From assembly GCF_009789675.1 (NCBI RefSeq), contig NZ_CP046914.1, positions 372,001-436,000 on the forward strand: DNA of 64,000 nt. Reading direction: 5' to 3'. Source of the stretch: Paraburkholderia acidisoli (lineage in GTDB: Bacteria > Pseudomonadota > Gammaproteobacteria > Burkholderiales > Burkholderiaceae). The notes beneath the pieces are model-generated. The model worked only from the letters and a program-made list of their open reading frames with translations. It made no database searches and was not told where the DNA came from. The position numbers and the translations under genes are program-made. Below, one piece after another: positions 17,903 to 25,398 of this stretch (positions are counted from its first letter, which is position 1; each line of letters opens with the position of its first letter).

Positions 17903-18979
17903 ATGAACGCCGCCACGCTTTCCATCGACGTCGAAACCTTCGAGATGCCGCTCGCGGCGCATCTCGCGGCGCGCGCACCGGGCACGTCGGGCACGTCGGG
18001 CACGTCGGGCACGTCGGGCACGCCGGGCACGCCGGGCACGTCCAGCCCGTCGCGCGGGCGCGACTCGCAACCGTTCGCGCCCGCGCCGCCAGCGGGCGGC
18101 GTCGCGCTGAACTGGCTCGGCCAGGCCGGTTTCGTGATCGAAGGCGCGGGCTTGCGCCTTCTGATCGACCCGTATCTCTCGGACTCGCTCGCGCGCAAAT
18201 ATGCGGGCACGCGCTACCCGCACCGGCGCATGATGGCCGCGCCGGTCGCGCCCGAGGAGGTCGAGCGCGTCGATCTCGTGCTGTGCACGCATCGCCATAC
18301 GGATCACATGGACCCGGACACGCTGCAACCGCTCGCGCGGCGCTTTCCGCAGCTGCGCTTCGTGGTGCCCGCCGCGACGCTCGAGGAAGCCATCAAGCGC
18401 TGTGGCGTGGACGCCGGGCGGCTGATTCCCGTCGATGCGGGCGAGCGCGTGGAAGCGCTGCCCGGCGTGCACGTCGCGCCCATTGCCTCGGCGCACGAGA
18501 CGCTCGACGCGGACGCGCTGGGGCGGCATCCGTGGCTTGGCTACGTGGTCGATATCGCGGGCGTGCGCCTCTATCATTCCGGCGACTGCGTGCCTTACGC
18601 GGGCCTGCCCGAACGCGTGGCCGCGCTGCAACCGCATCTCGCGCTGTTGCCCGTGAACGGCCGCGACGACGAACGCAGCGGCAACGGCGTGCCCGGCAAT
18701 TTCACGCTCGACGAAGCCGTTTCGCTCTGCAAGCACGCGGGCGTGCGCGCGATGATCGCGCATCATCACGGCCTGTTCGACTTCAACACGATCGCGCCCG
18801 GCGAGATCGACACGCGTATCGTGGAGGAACGCGGCGCGCTGGCGTTGTATCGTGCGCGTACGCAGTGCACGTGGCGCGTGCGTGCGAGCGGCGGGGCGAA
18901 CGCGCGTGCTGACGCGCGTGCTGACGCGCGTGCCGATGCGCGTGCCGAGCCACCCGCGACGTCGCCGCAACACGGCTAG
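17903..18979 (+). CDS. Metallo-beta-lactamase-fold hydrolase (UlaG-like) with repeat-rich ends
   Basis: A 358-residue MBL-fold protein. The core begins near residue 68 (LNWLGQAGFVIEG) and contains HRHTDH (His130, His132, Asp134, His135) plus later ligands in YHSGDC and AHHHGLFDF. UlaG, the known relative, is L-ascorbate-6-phosphate lactonase, so lactone hydrolysis is a reasonable inference. The N-terminal 65 residues are unusual: a Gly-Thr-Ser/Pro tandem repeat and a Pro-rich linker. The C-terminus carries an Ala-Asp-Ala-Arg repeat. Both are encoded by DNA tandem repeats. The gene starts 2 bp after the SDR stop; a GTG two codons earlier is an alternative. Confidence 0.82.
   Translation: MNAATLSIDVETFEMPLAAHLAARAPGTSGTSGTSGTSGTPGTPGTSSPSRGRDSQPFAPAPPAGGVALNWLGQAGFVIEGAGLRLLIDPYLSDSLARKYAGTRYPHRRMMAAPVAPEEVERVDLVLCTHRHTDHMDPDTLQPLARRFPQLRFVVPAATLEEAIKRCGVDAGRLIPVDAGERVEALPGVHVAPIASAHETLDADALGRHPWLGYVVDIAGVRLYHSGDCVPYAGLPERVAALQPHLALLPVNGRDDERSGNGVPGNFTLDEAVSLCKHAGVRAMIAHHHGLFDFNTIAPGEIDTRIVEERGALALYRARTQCTWRVRASGGANARADARADARADARAEPPATSPQHG
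17981..18043 (+). repeat. 9-bp tandem repeat, 7 copies, in the MBL-fold gene
   Basis: Unit GGCACGTCG, with two copies reading GGCACGCCG and a last copy GGCACGTCC. In frame it encodes Gly-Thr-Ser four times, Gly-Thr-Pro twice and Gly-Thr-Ser once. The unit length keeps frame whatever the copy number, so length variation would only change a linker. Confidence 0.95.
18902..18949 (+). repeat. 12-bp tandem repeat, 4 copies, at the MBL-fold gene 3' end
   Basis: Unit GCGCGTGCTGAC twice, then GCGCGTGCCGAT and GCGCGTGCCGAG. It encodes Arg-Ala-Asp/Glu-Ala repeats in the C-terminal tail, after the last MBL core strand, so copy number should not affect the active site. Confidence 0.9.
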
Positions 18980-19016
18980 CCCCCTCCTTTTCCTTGCGAC
19001 TCGAAGAACCCGAATC

Positions 19017-20567
19017 ATGACGGAGACAACCCACTACCTGGCGATCGACGTGGGCACCGGCAGCGTGCGCGCCGCGCTCGTCGATGCCACCGGCCGGATT
19101 CGCCGCCTCGCCGCGCGCGAGCACGAACAGATCGTGCCGCGCTACGGCTGGTCCGAGCAACGCCCGCTGGACTGGTGGGCGGGCGCGGTCGACGCGATTC
19201 GCGAACTGCTCGCCGCCGAGCCCGGCGCGGCGCAGCATATCGCGGCGATCTGCGCGTGCGGGCAGATGCACGGCACCGTGCTGATCGACGCCGACGGCGA
19301 ACTCACGCGCGACGCCGCGCCGCTCTGGAACGACAAGCGCGCCGCGCCGCAGGTCGAAGCGTTTCGCGCGCGTTATCGCGCGCAGTCGAATCAACACGAC
19401 TACCTGCCGCGCACGGCGAACCCGCCCACGGCCGCGTGGCCCGCGTTCAAGCTCCAGTGGATTCGCGACCACGAGCGCGCCGCATACGAGCGCGCGGCAA
19501 CCGTGTTCATGCCGAAGGACTACGTGAACTTCCGCCTGACCGGCGAGCGCGCGTGCGACTGGAGCGACGCGTCGATGATGTTCCTGATGGACCCGCAGGC
19601 GCGCACGTGGTCCGCCGCGATGTTCGACGAACTCGGGCTCGACCTGCGCAAGATGCCGCCCATCCGCGCGCCGCAGGACCTGCTCGGTCACGTGACGCGA
19701 GCCGCCGCCGCCGCGACCGGCCTGCGCGAGGGCACGCCCGTGCTGGTGGGCGCGGCCGACTATCCGGCTTCGGTGCTCGGCTCGGGCGTTCATGAGCCGG
19801 GGCTCGCCTCCGACATCACCGGGACCTCGTCGATCATCACCGTGATTGCCAAAACCCCCATGCTGCACCCCGAGGTCTCGAACGTCGCGACCTGCGAAGG
19901 CCTGTGGGGCCGCTTCACGCTGCTCGACTCGGGCGGCGACGCCATGCGCTGGGCGCGCCGCGCGTTCCACGAGAACACGCTCTCCTACGACGCCATCGCG
20001 CGCAAGGCCGCCGAAGCGCCCGTGGGTGCCGAAGGCCTGTTTTTCCTGCCCTATCTCACCGGCGAACGCTTCGGCGATCACCCGAATTCGCGCGCGCAGT
20101 TCTTCGGGATCGCGGCGCGCCATGGTCTCGCGCATCTGCATCGCGCGGTGCTCGAAGGCGTGGCGTTCGGCGTGCGCCGTCATATGCAGATGATTCAACC
20201 GGAAGGCGTGCCGATCGAGCGTCTGGTGGCGGCCAGCGGCGGCGCGAAAGCCGCGCTGTGGCTCGACATCAAGGCAAGCATGTATCGCACGCCCATTCTC
20301 GTGCCCGCCGAAGTCGAGTGCGGCGTGATGGGCTGCGCGCTGCTGGCCGCCACGGCGTCGGGCCAGTTCGCCACGCTCGGCGAGGCGGTGCGCCGCTTCG
20401 TGCGCTTCGAGCGCGAAGTGCAGCCCGACCCGCGCGCGAGCGATCGCTACGACCGCATGATGCCGATCTTCGAGCGCCTCTACCTGAACGCGCAACAGTT
20501 CTACGACGATCTCGACGCGTTGCAGGAAGGCGCGTCCGTATCGGCACTGCAAGGAGCCTGCGCATGA
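19017..20567 (+). CDS. FGGY-family carbohydrate kinase (xylulokinase-like)
   Basis: A 516-residue sugar kinase with the ASKHA fold. Phosphate-1 loop LAIDVGTGSVRAAL (8-21), substrate loop CACGQMHGTV resembling XylB GQMHG, and the ATP-site piece AASGGAKAALWLDIKA in the second domain. It probably phosphorylates a ketose or polyol produced by the SDR or alcohol dehydrogenase. Its stop overlaps the start of a HAD phosphatase as ATGA, so kinase and phosphatase are made together, which is notable. Exact sugar is not predictable; xylulose, ribulose and erythrulose are candidates. Confidence 0.9.
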   Translation: MTETTHYLAIDVGTGSVRAALVDATGRIRRLAAREHEQIVPRYGWSEQRPLDWWAGAVDAIRELLAAEPGAAQHIAAICACGQMHGTVLIDADGELTRDAAPLWNDKRAAPQVEAFRARYRAQSNQHDYLPRTANPPTAAWPAFKLQWIRDHERAAYERAATVFMPKDYVNFRLTGERACDWSDASMMFLMDPQARTWSAAMFDELGLDLRKMPPIRAPQDLLGHVTRAAAAATGLREGTPVLVGAADYPASVLGSGVHEPGLASDITGTSSIITVIAKTPMLHPEVSNVATCEGLWGRFTLLDSGGDAMRWARRAFHENTLSYDAIARKAAEAPVGAEGLFFLPYLTGERFGDHPNSRAQFFGIAARHGLAHLHRAVLEGVAFGVRRHMQMIQPEGVPIERLVAASGGAKAALWLDIKASMYRTPILVPAEVECGVMGCALLAATASGQFATLGEAVRRFVRFEREVQPDPRASDRYDRMMPIFERLYLNAQQFYDDLDALQEGASVSALQGACA

Positions 20568-21235
20568 ACGCCCCGCCACGCGCCGTGCTCTGGGACATGG
20601 ACGGCACGCTCGCGCTGAGCGAGCCGCTCCACCTGCGCACGCTCATTGCCGCGCTCGCGCACCACGGCGTGCGGGCCGGCGACGAACTGCATCCGCTCAC
20701 GTTCGGACAAACCGGCAAGGCCGTGCATCGCCTCGTGCGCGAGCGCTTCGGCATCGACACGCCATTCGACGCCTGGTCCGCGTATCGCGCCGCACGCTAC
20801 GTGGCCGAAGCGCCGCAGCTCGCGCCGCGCCCCGGCGCGCTGGAAGTCTGGCGCGCGGCGCACGACGCGGGCTTGCGCCAGGCCATCGTCTCGAACGCCG
20901 GGCGCATGTTGCTCGAAGCGAATCTCAACGCGCTCGGCCTGCAAGCGCCCGAACTCGTTTCCGTGAGCGCCAACGACGTGCGCCACGGCAAGCCCGACCC
21001 CGAACCCTATTTGCGCGCCGCATATCTGCTCGACGTCCCGCCCGCGCAAGCCGTGGCCGTGGAAGACAGCCCGACCGGCGCGCAGGCCGCGCTCGCGGCG
21101 GGCATGCGCGTGCTGGGCTGGCCCGCCGAAGCCGAACACGCGAGCGGGTTCGCGCCGCAGGTGCAACTCGTGTATAGCGCGCGCGAACTCGCCGCCGCGC
21201 TCGGCCTTTCCCTCGACCTACCTGACTCGCACTGA
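20564..21235 (+). CDS. HAD-superfamily sugar phosphatase (beta-PGM/GPH-like)
   Basis: A 223-residue HAD hydrolase with the nucleophile motif WDMDGTLA (Asp11, Asp13), the Ser/Thr region QAIVSNAG, Lys in RHGKPDPEPY and the acidic motif VEDSPTGAQAA. The cap of about 70 residues between motifs 1 and 2 is the C1 type of beta-phosphoglucomutase and small sugar phosphatases. Start overlaps the kinase stop by 4 bp. It may dephosphorylate a sugar phosphate or act as a mutase. A housekeeping salvage role is less likely given its position inside this operon. Confidence 0.87.
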   Translation: MNAPPRAVLWDMDGTLALSEPLHLRTLIAALAHHGVRAGDELHPLTFGQTGKAVHRLVRERFGIDTPFDAWSAYRAARYVAEAPQLAPRPGALEVWRAAHDAGLRQAIVSNAGRMLLEANLNALGLQAPELVSVSANDVRHGKPDPEPYLRAAYLLDVPPAQAVAVEDSPTGAQAALAAGMRVLGWPAEAEHASGFAPQVQLVYSARELAAALGLSLDLPDSH

Positions 21236-21236
21236 C

Positions 21237-22346
21237 ATGCTGAAAACCAGTATTTTTCCCTCGCGTTACGTGCAGGGCGCGGGCGCGCTCGCGACCCTCG
21301 ACGCCGAACTCGCGCGCCTCGGCACGCGCGCGGCTTGCCTCGTCGACCGCAATGTCGCCGGTCTGCTCGACCCCTCGCTGGCGCGCGCCGACAAGGTCGC
21401 GTTGCAGGTGCGCGCCGTGGAGGCCGCGTGCACCGAACGCGCCGTGGCCGAGACCGCCGGCTGGATACGCTCGACGGGCGCGGACATGGTCGTGTCGTTC
21501 GGCGGCGGCAAGGTCATCGACACGGGCCGCGCCGCCGCCGACGACCTGCGCCTGCCGTTCGCGTGCGTGCCGACGATCGCCGCCTCCGACGCGCCGTGCA
21601 GCGCGCTCGCCGTGATCTACGACGAAGCCGGCCGCGTGGTGCGCGACCGCTTCGTGCGCCGCAACCCCGACCTCGTGCTGCTCGACACCGCCGTGATCGT
21701 GCGCGCGCCCGCGCGCTTCTTCATTGCGGGGATCGGCGACGCGCTCGCCACCTGGTACGAAGCCGACGCCTGCCGCCGCGCCTGGGCGCGCAACCTGTGC
21801 GGCGGGCGCGGCACCGCGCTCGCCTTCGAAGCCGCCAGGCTGTGCCGGGACATGCTGTTCGCGCACGCGCCGCAAGCGGTCGCCGACTGCCGCGCGCAAC
21901 TCGTCACGCCCGACTTCGACGCCACGCTCGAAGCCACGGTGCTCCTCTCGGGCATCGGCTTCGAGTCGGGCGGCGTGGCGGCGGCGCACGCGATTCATCA
22001 CGGCCTCGCCGATCTGCCCTCCTCGCACAGCTTGCTGCACGGTGAAAAAGTCGCCGTGGGCGTGCTCGCTTCGCTGTTTCTGTCGACGGTCGACGAAGCG
22101 GAACGCCACCGCGTGTTCGCGTTCTGCCGCACCGTGGGGCTGCCCACGCGCCTCGCGCAGATCAACGTCGACGTGAACGATACGGCCGCGCTCGAAGCCG
22201 TCGCCGCGCGCGCTTGCCGGGCGGGCGAAATCATCCACAACGAGCCGTATCCCGTCGAACCGGCCATGGTCGTGGCCGCGCTCAAGGCCATGGACGGTTA
22301 CGGCGCGCGCCTCGAAGCGCGTCACTACGCAGAGGAACTGGCATGA
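21237..22346 (+). CDS. Iron/zinc-containing alcohol dehydrogenase, glycerol-dehydrogenase (GldA) type
   Basis: A 369-residue family III alcohol dehydrogenase. NAD loop SFGGGKVIDTGRAAA (about 86-100) and metal ligands in GIGDALATWYE, AAAHAIHHGL and LHGEKVAVG give the Asp-His-His pattern of GldA. It begins 1 bp after the HAD stop and overlaps the following SDR by 4 bp. GldA-like enzymes oxidise glycerol, other short polyols or reduce ketoses and ketols. It likely performs a polyol/ketose step here; direction and substrate are open. Confidence 0.9.
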   Translation: MLKTSIFPSRYVQGAGALATLDAELARLGTRAACLVDRNVAGLLDPSLARADKVALQVRAVEAACTERAVAETAGWIRSTGADMVVSFGGGKVIDTGRAAADDLRLPFACVPTIAASDAPCSALAVIYDEAGRVVRDRFVRRNPDLVLLDTAVIVRAPARFFIAGIGDALATWYEADACRRAWARNLCGGRGTALAFEAARLCRDMLFAHAPQAVADCRAQLVTPDFDATLEATVLLSGIGFESGGVAAAHAIHHGLADLPSSHSLLHGEKVAVGVLASLFLSTVDEAERHRVFAFCRTVGLPTRLAQINVDVNDTAALEAVAARACRAGEIIHNEPYPVEPAMVVAALKAMDGYGARLEARHYAEELA

Positions 22347-23146
22347 ACGTGATGCAGAACGTAACGGCAAACCCTGCACAGGGCACGACGCAATCGCACG
22401 AATCGCACGCCTTTCGCCCCGATTTGTTCGACGGCAAGACCGTGCTCGTCTCGGGCGCGACGAGCGGCATCGGGCTCGCCATCGCGGAAGGTTTCGCTGC
22501 GCTCGGCGCGCGCGTGATCGCCACCGGCAGTTCGGCGGCGAAGCTCGAAGCGCGGCGCGCCGACGCCACGCTCTCGCATCTTCGCTTCGAAGCGCTCGAC
22601 GTGCGCGACGCGCAGGCGATCCAGCAGTTCGTGGGCGGCCTCGACACGCTCGACGTGCTCGTGAACGCGGCCGGCGTCGCGCGCCCCTTCGACGAATACC
22701 GCGACGACGTGTTCCGCGAAGTGCTCGACGTGAATCTCACCGCCGCCATGCGCTTTTCGATGGCCGCGCGCGCGCAGCTGGAGCACACGCAAGGCGCGAT
22801 CGTCAACGTCGCTTCCATGCTCAGTTATCTCGCCGATGTCGAAGTGCCCGCGTATTGCGCGAGCAAAACGGGCGTGCTCGGCCTCACGCGCTCGCTCGCG
22901 CATGCGTTCGGCGTGGCGGGCGTGCGCGTGAACGCGATCGCGCCCGGCTACCATCGCACCGACATGACGCGACCGCTCTGGGAAACCCCCGCGAGCGCGC
23001 AAAAGATCGCCGCGCGCAGCGCGCTCAAACGCTGGGGCGAAGCCAGCGATCTCGTGGGCGCGACGCTGTTTCTCGCCTCGCCCGCCGCCGCGTTCATCAC
23101 CGGCGTGACGCTGCCCGTGGATGGCGGTTACGTCAGCGGCAGCTGA
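22343..23146 (+). CDS. SDR-family oxidoreductase (second of the locus)
   Basis: A 267-residue classical SDR with a 25-residue N-terminal extension before the Rossmann strand. VSGATSGIG (36-44) is the cofactor loop, NAAG replaces NNAG, and Ser158, Tyr171, Lys175 (YCASK) form the catalytic set. The C-terminus LPVDGGYVSGS is typical. It shares only fold-level similarity with the first SDR, so they probably act on different intermediates. Overlap with the alcohol dehydrogenase stop as ATGA marks it as the last gene of the plus arm; the next gene follows after about 300 bp. Confidence 0.88.
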   Translation: MNVMQNVTANPAQGTTQSHESHAFRPDLFDGKTVLVSGATSGIGLAIAEGFAALGARVIATGSSAAKLEARRADATLSHLRFEALDVRDAQAIQQFVGGLDTLDVLVNAAGVARPFDEYRDDVFREVLDVNLTAAMRFSMAARAQLEHTQGAIVNVASMLSYLADVEVPAYCASKTGVLGLTRSLAHAFGVAGVRVNAIAPGYHRTDMTRPLWETPASAQKIAARSALKRWGEASDLVGATLFLASPAAAFITGVTLPVDGGYVSGS

Positions 23147-23283
23147 GCGCGTCGCGTCATCCCGGTTCGCTACATTCGCGCTGCATTTTCGGCACGCACG
23201 CGCGACGTTCGCGCCGCGCGCGAGCGATCACGCCACGCCTGCCGATACTGCCGTTCCCCCTGGTCGCCGCACCAGGGGAAATG

Positions 23284-23300
23284 CATTAGCATGGCTAATG
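23284..23300. promoter_or_regulatory. Perfect palindrome CATTAGC-ATG-GCTAATG, probable LysR site
   Basis: Seven-bp arms around a 3-bp centre, 146 bp upstream of the first LysR gene. Very similar sites occur at 29924-29940 and 36594-36610, both next to promoters of the aromatic-acid operons. Here no divergent operon exists, so autoregulation is the simplest role. The rest of the 23147-23445 gap shows no gene. Confidence 0.6.
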
Positions 23301-23445
23301 TTCGCTTCCGCGCGGCCGCACCGCTGGCTTTCAGCGCCCTGACACCCTCGCTTCGACCTTGCCGTTGCCGCCCTGCGCGCACGCCATGGCGTGCCGACCG
23401 GGAACCCGCCCGCCGCCTCCGGAAGCCCGTCAGGGAGTGGCATGC

Positions 23446-24297
23446 ATGAGCGTCGTGAATCTGGATCTGGAGTTGCTGCGCACGTTCGTCGCCATCGTGG
23501 AGCGTGAATCGTTCGCTGCCGCGGCCGAGTCCGTGCATCGCACGCAATCGGCGGTCACGCAGCAAATGCAGCGGCTGGAAAGTCAGCTCGACAAAACGCT
23601 GTTCCACAAGAAAGGCCGCGAAAAGCGCCTGACTGAAGACGGTCTCAAGCTGCTGGAATATTCGCGGCGTCTGCTCGCGCTCAACGACGAGGCGTGTTCG
23701 GCCATCGCCGGCTCGACGCTCACCGGCGAAGTGCGGCTGGGCGCGCCCGCCGACGTTGCCGACTCGATGCTGCCGAATCTGCTGCAACGCTTTTCGAAGG
23801 CGTTCCCGAGCTTGCGCATGACGATCGACACGGGGCGCACCGCGTTTCTCATGCAGGCCATGAAGCGCGGCGAAATCGACATGACCATTTCCGCGCGCGA
23901 GCATCCCGAATACCGGCGCGTGACCTTGCGCACCTCGCCCACGGTCTGGATGTGCGCCGACGACTACCACTACGACCGGCTTCAGCCGCTCGATCTCATC
24001 ACCTCCGACGAACCAAGCCTGTTCCGTACCATGGCGCTCGACCATCTCGAACGCGCGGGCATCGCGTGGCGTATCAAATATGTCGCGCCCACGCTGCCGG
24101 GCATACGCGCCGCCCTGCGCGCGGGTCTGGGCATCACCGCGCGCTCGGTCGAGGTCATGGGCCCCGACCTGCGCGTGCTCGGCGAGGCGGACGGACTGCC
24201 GCGCCTGCCCGACGTCACCTACAACCTCTATATCGGCTCGTCGCCCAATCCGCCCGCGCGGCGGCTGTTCGACTCGCTCGGCGCCGTGCGCATCTGA
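23446..24297 (+). CDS. LysR-family transcriptional regulator (paralog 1)
   Basis: A 283-residue LysR regulator: N-terminal winged helix (LELLRTFVAIVERESFAAAA, then SAVTQQMQRLE) and a periplasmic-binding-like effector domain starting near VRLGAPADVADSMLPNLLQ. The start was set at the ATG behind CAGGGAG, giving the standard N-terminus MSVVNLDLELLRTF. It is about 84% identical by eye to the second LysR at 30060, with the same length. A matching palindrome lies upstream of each. It probably controls the aromatic-acid operons on the minus strand; which of the two regulators does so is unclear. Confidence 0.92.
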   Translation: MSVVNLDLELLRTFVAIVERESFAAAAESVHRTQSAVTQQMQRLESQLDKTLFHKKGREKRLTEDGLKLLEYSRRLLALNDEACSAIAGSTLTGEVRLGAPADVADSMLPNLLQRFSKAFPSLRMTIDTGRTAFLMQAMKRGEIDMTISAREHPEYRRVTLRTSPTVWMCADDYHYDRLQPLDLITSDEPSLFRTMALDHLERAGIAWRIKYVAPTLPGIRAALRAGLGITARSVEVMGPDLRVLGEADGLPRLPDVTYNLYIGSSPNPPARRLFDSLGAVRI

Positions 24298-24476
24298 AGC
24301 GCGTCGCAACGCAGCACGACCGGCCCGAGCCAGGCGAGCCACCTCGCGCGCAAGCCGCGCTTTTTTTCCTGCCGATCCGCCCACGCCGCGGCGGCGCGTT
24401 CCTCCGCGCCCGCCGCCTCGTAGCTCGCCAGCCAGACCACCGCCACGCCTGGTTCGCCATGCAGATACACGGTCAT
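24228..24476 (-). CDS. Small hypothetical protein, 82 aa, convergent with LysR
   Basis: Frame starting MTVYLHGEPGVAVVWLASYE with AAGGAAG six bases before the ATG. It fills the otherwise empty 200-bp gap between the LysR gene and the exported aldolase and overlaps the LysR 3' end by 70 bp. The middle is Ala/Glu/Arg-rich and suggests a helix. I recognise no family. The ribosome site and the non-overlapping N-terminal half favour a real gene; the overlap and short length argue against it. Confidence 0.35.
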   Translation of the reverse strand: MTVYLHGEPGVAVVWLASYEAAGAEERAAAAWADRQEKKRGLRARWLAWLGPVVLRCDALQMRTAPSESNSRRAGGLGDEPI

Positions 24477-24496
24477 GTCGGCTTCCTTGGCACGCG

Positions 24497-25363
24497 CTAC
24501 TGCTTCTGCTGGGTTTGTTCGAGGCCGAACTGCGTGTGATCGATGTGCGCCTTTTCCTCGGGCGTCATCGTCTTGGCCAGCATGTATTCCCACGGGCGAT
24601 TGATGTCGAACTCGCTTTCGCCGAACAACTCCGCCGGGTCCATCGTCGTGATGTTTTTCGACAGCAGCATGGCCTGCGTCTGCATGCGCGCATCCACATC
24701 GGCATACACGGCGAACACCACGGCCTGCTTCACCGAATGCCCGACCACGGTGTCGCCGTGGCCGCGCATCAGGATCACCGGCGCGTTGCCCAGCGCGCGG
24801 GCGAGCGCCGCGCCGCGCTTTTCGTCCGTGACCTGCATGCCGCGTTCTTCCTTGCCGCGCGCGTCGCGAATCTCGAAGTTCGGCGTTTCGAGCGGCAGAA
24901 AGCCCGCCTGCGCGATCACGGGCTTGAGCGGAATGTGCGTGAGGCTGAGCGGAATCACCGCCTGCGAATGCGAGTGGATCACGGCCATCACGTCGGGGCG
25001 CGCCTTGTAGATTTCGCCGTGGATATACCGCTCGCCATTAACCTTGCGGCCTTGCGCGTCGATCGGCTGGCTGTCGGACACGCGCAGCGCGAGGATGTCG
25101 TTTTTGGTCACGAGCGAGGGCGGCATCGCGCGCGGCATGTAGAAGATGCCGGGATCTTTCTTCGAGCGCGCGCTCACATGGCCGAAGCCGTCGAGCACAC
25201 CTTCGTTGACGAGAATCCGGTACGCCTGAACCAGTTGCTCCTTCACCGCGTCGTCGGGATCGACGGGTTGCTGCGCACGGGCGAAGCCCGTCATGCCCAT
25301 GCCGCCCACGCCCATCACGACAGCGAGCACGACGAGCCCCGCCCGCATCCATTTGCGAATCAT
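24497..25363 (-). CDS. Exported class II aldolase/adducin-family protein
   Basis: A 288-residue class II aldolase-fold protein with an N-terminal signal (MIRKWMRAGLVVLAVVMGVG, cleaved near FARAQQ), which is uncommon for this normally cytosolic family. The zinc site is kept: Glu111, His130 and His132 in VIHSHSQ, and His202 in LMRGHGDTVVG, matching the Glu73/His92/His94/His155 pattern of fuculose aldolase. Relatives include sugar-phosphate aldolases and dihydroxyphthalate decarboxylases, so decarboxylation or retro-aldol cleavage of an aromatic acid derivative in the periplasm is conceivable. GGAGACAACGA is the ribosome site. It is the distal enzyme gene of the operon started at 29875. Confidence 0.85.
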   Translation of the reverse strand: MIRKWMRAGLVVLAVVMGVGGMGMTGFARAQQPVDPDDAVKEQLVQAYRILVNEGVLDGFGHVSARSKKDPGIFYMPRAMPPSLVTKNDILALRVSDSQPIDAQGRKVNGERYIHGEIYKARPDVMAVIHSHSQAVIPLSLTHIPLKPVIAQAGFLPLETPNFEIRDARGKEERGMQVTDEKRGAALARALGNAPVILMRGHGDTVVGHSVKQAVVFAVYADVDARMQTQAMLLSKNITTMDPAELFGESEFDINRPWEYMLAKTMTPEEKAHIDHTQFGLEQTQQKQ

Positions 25364-25398
25364 TCGTTGTCTCCTTGTTGAAACGCCGTCGCGCGGCA

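Noticed and set aside
17981..18949. Tandem repeats considered as a CRISPR array
   Set aside because: Units are 9 and 12 bp, contiguous without spacers, and in coding frame; no cas genes are present.
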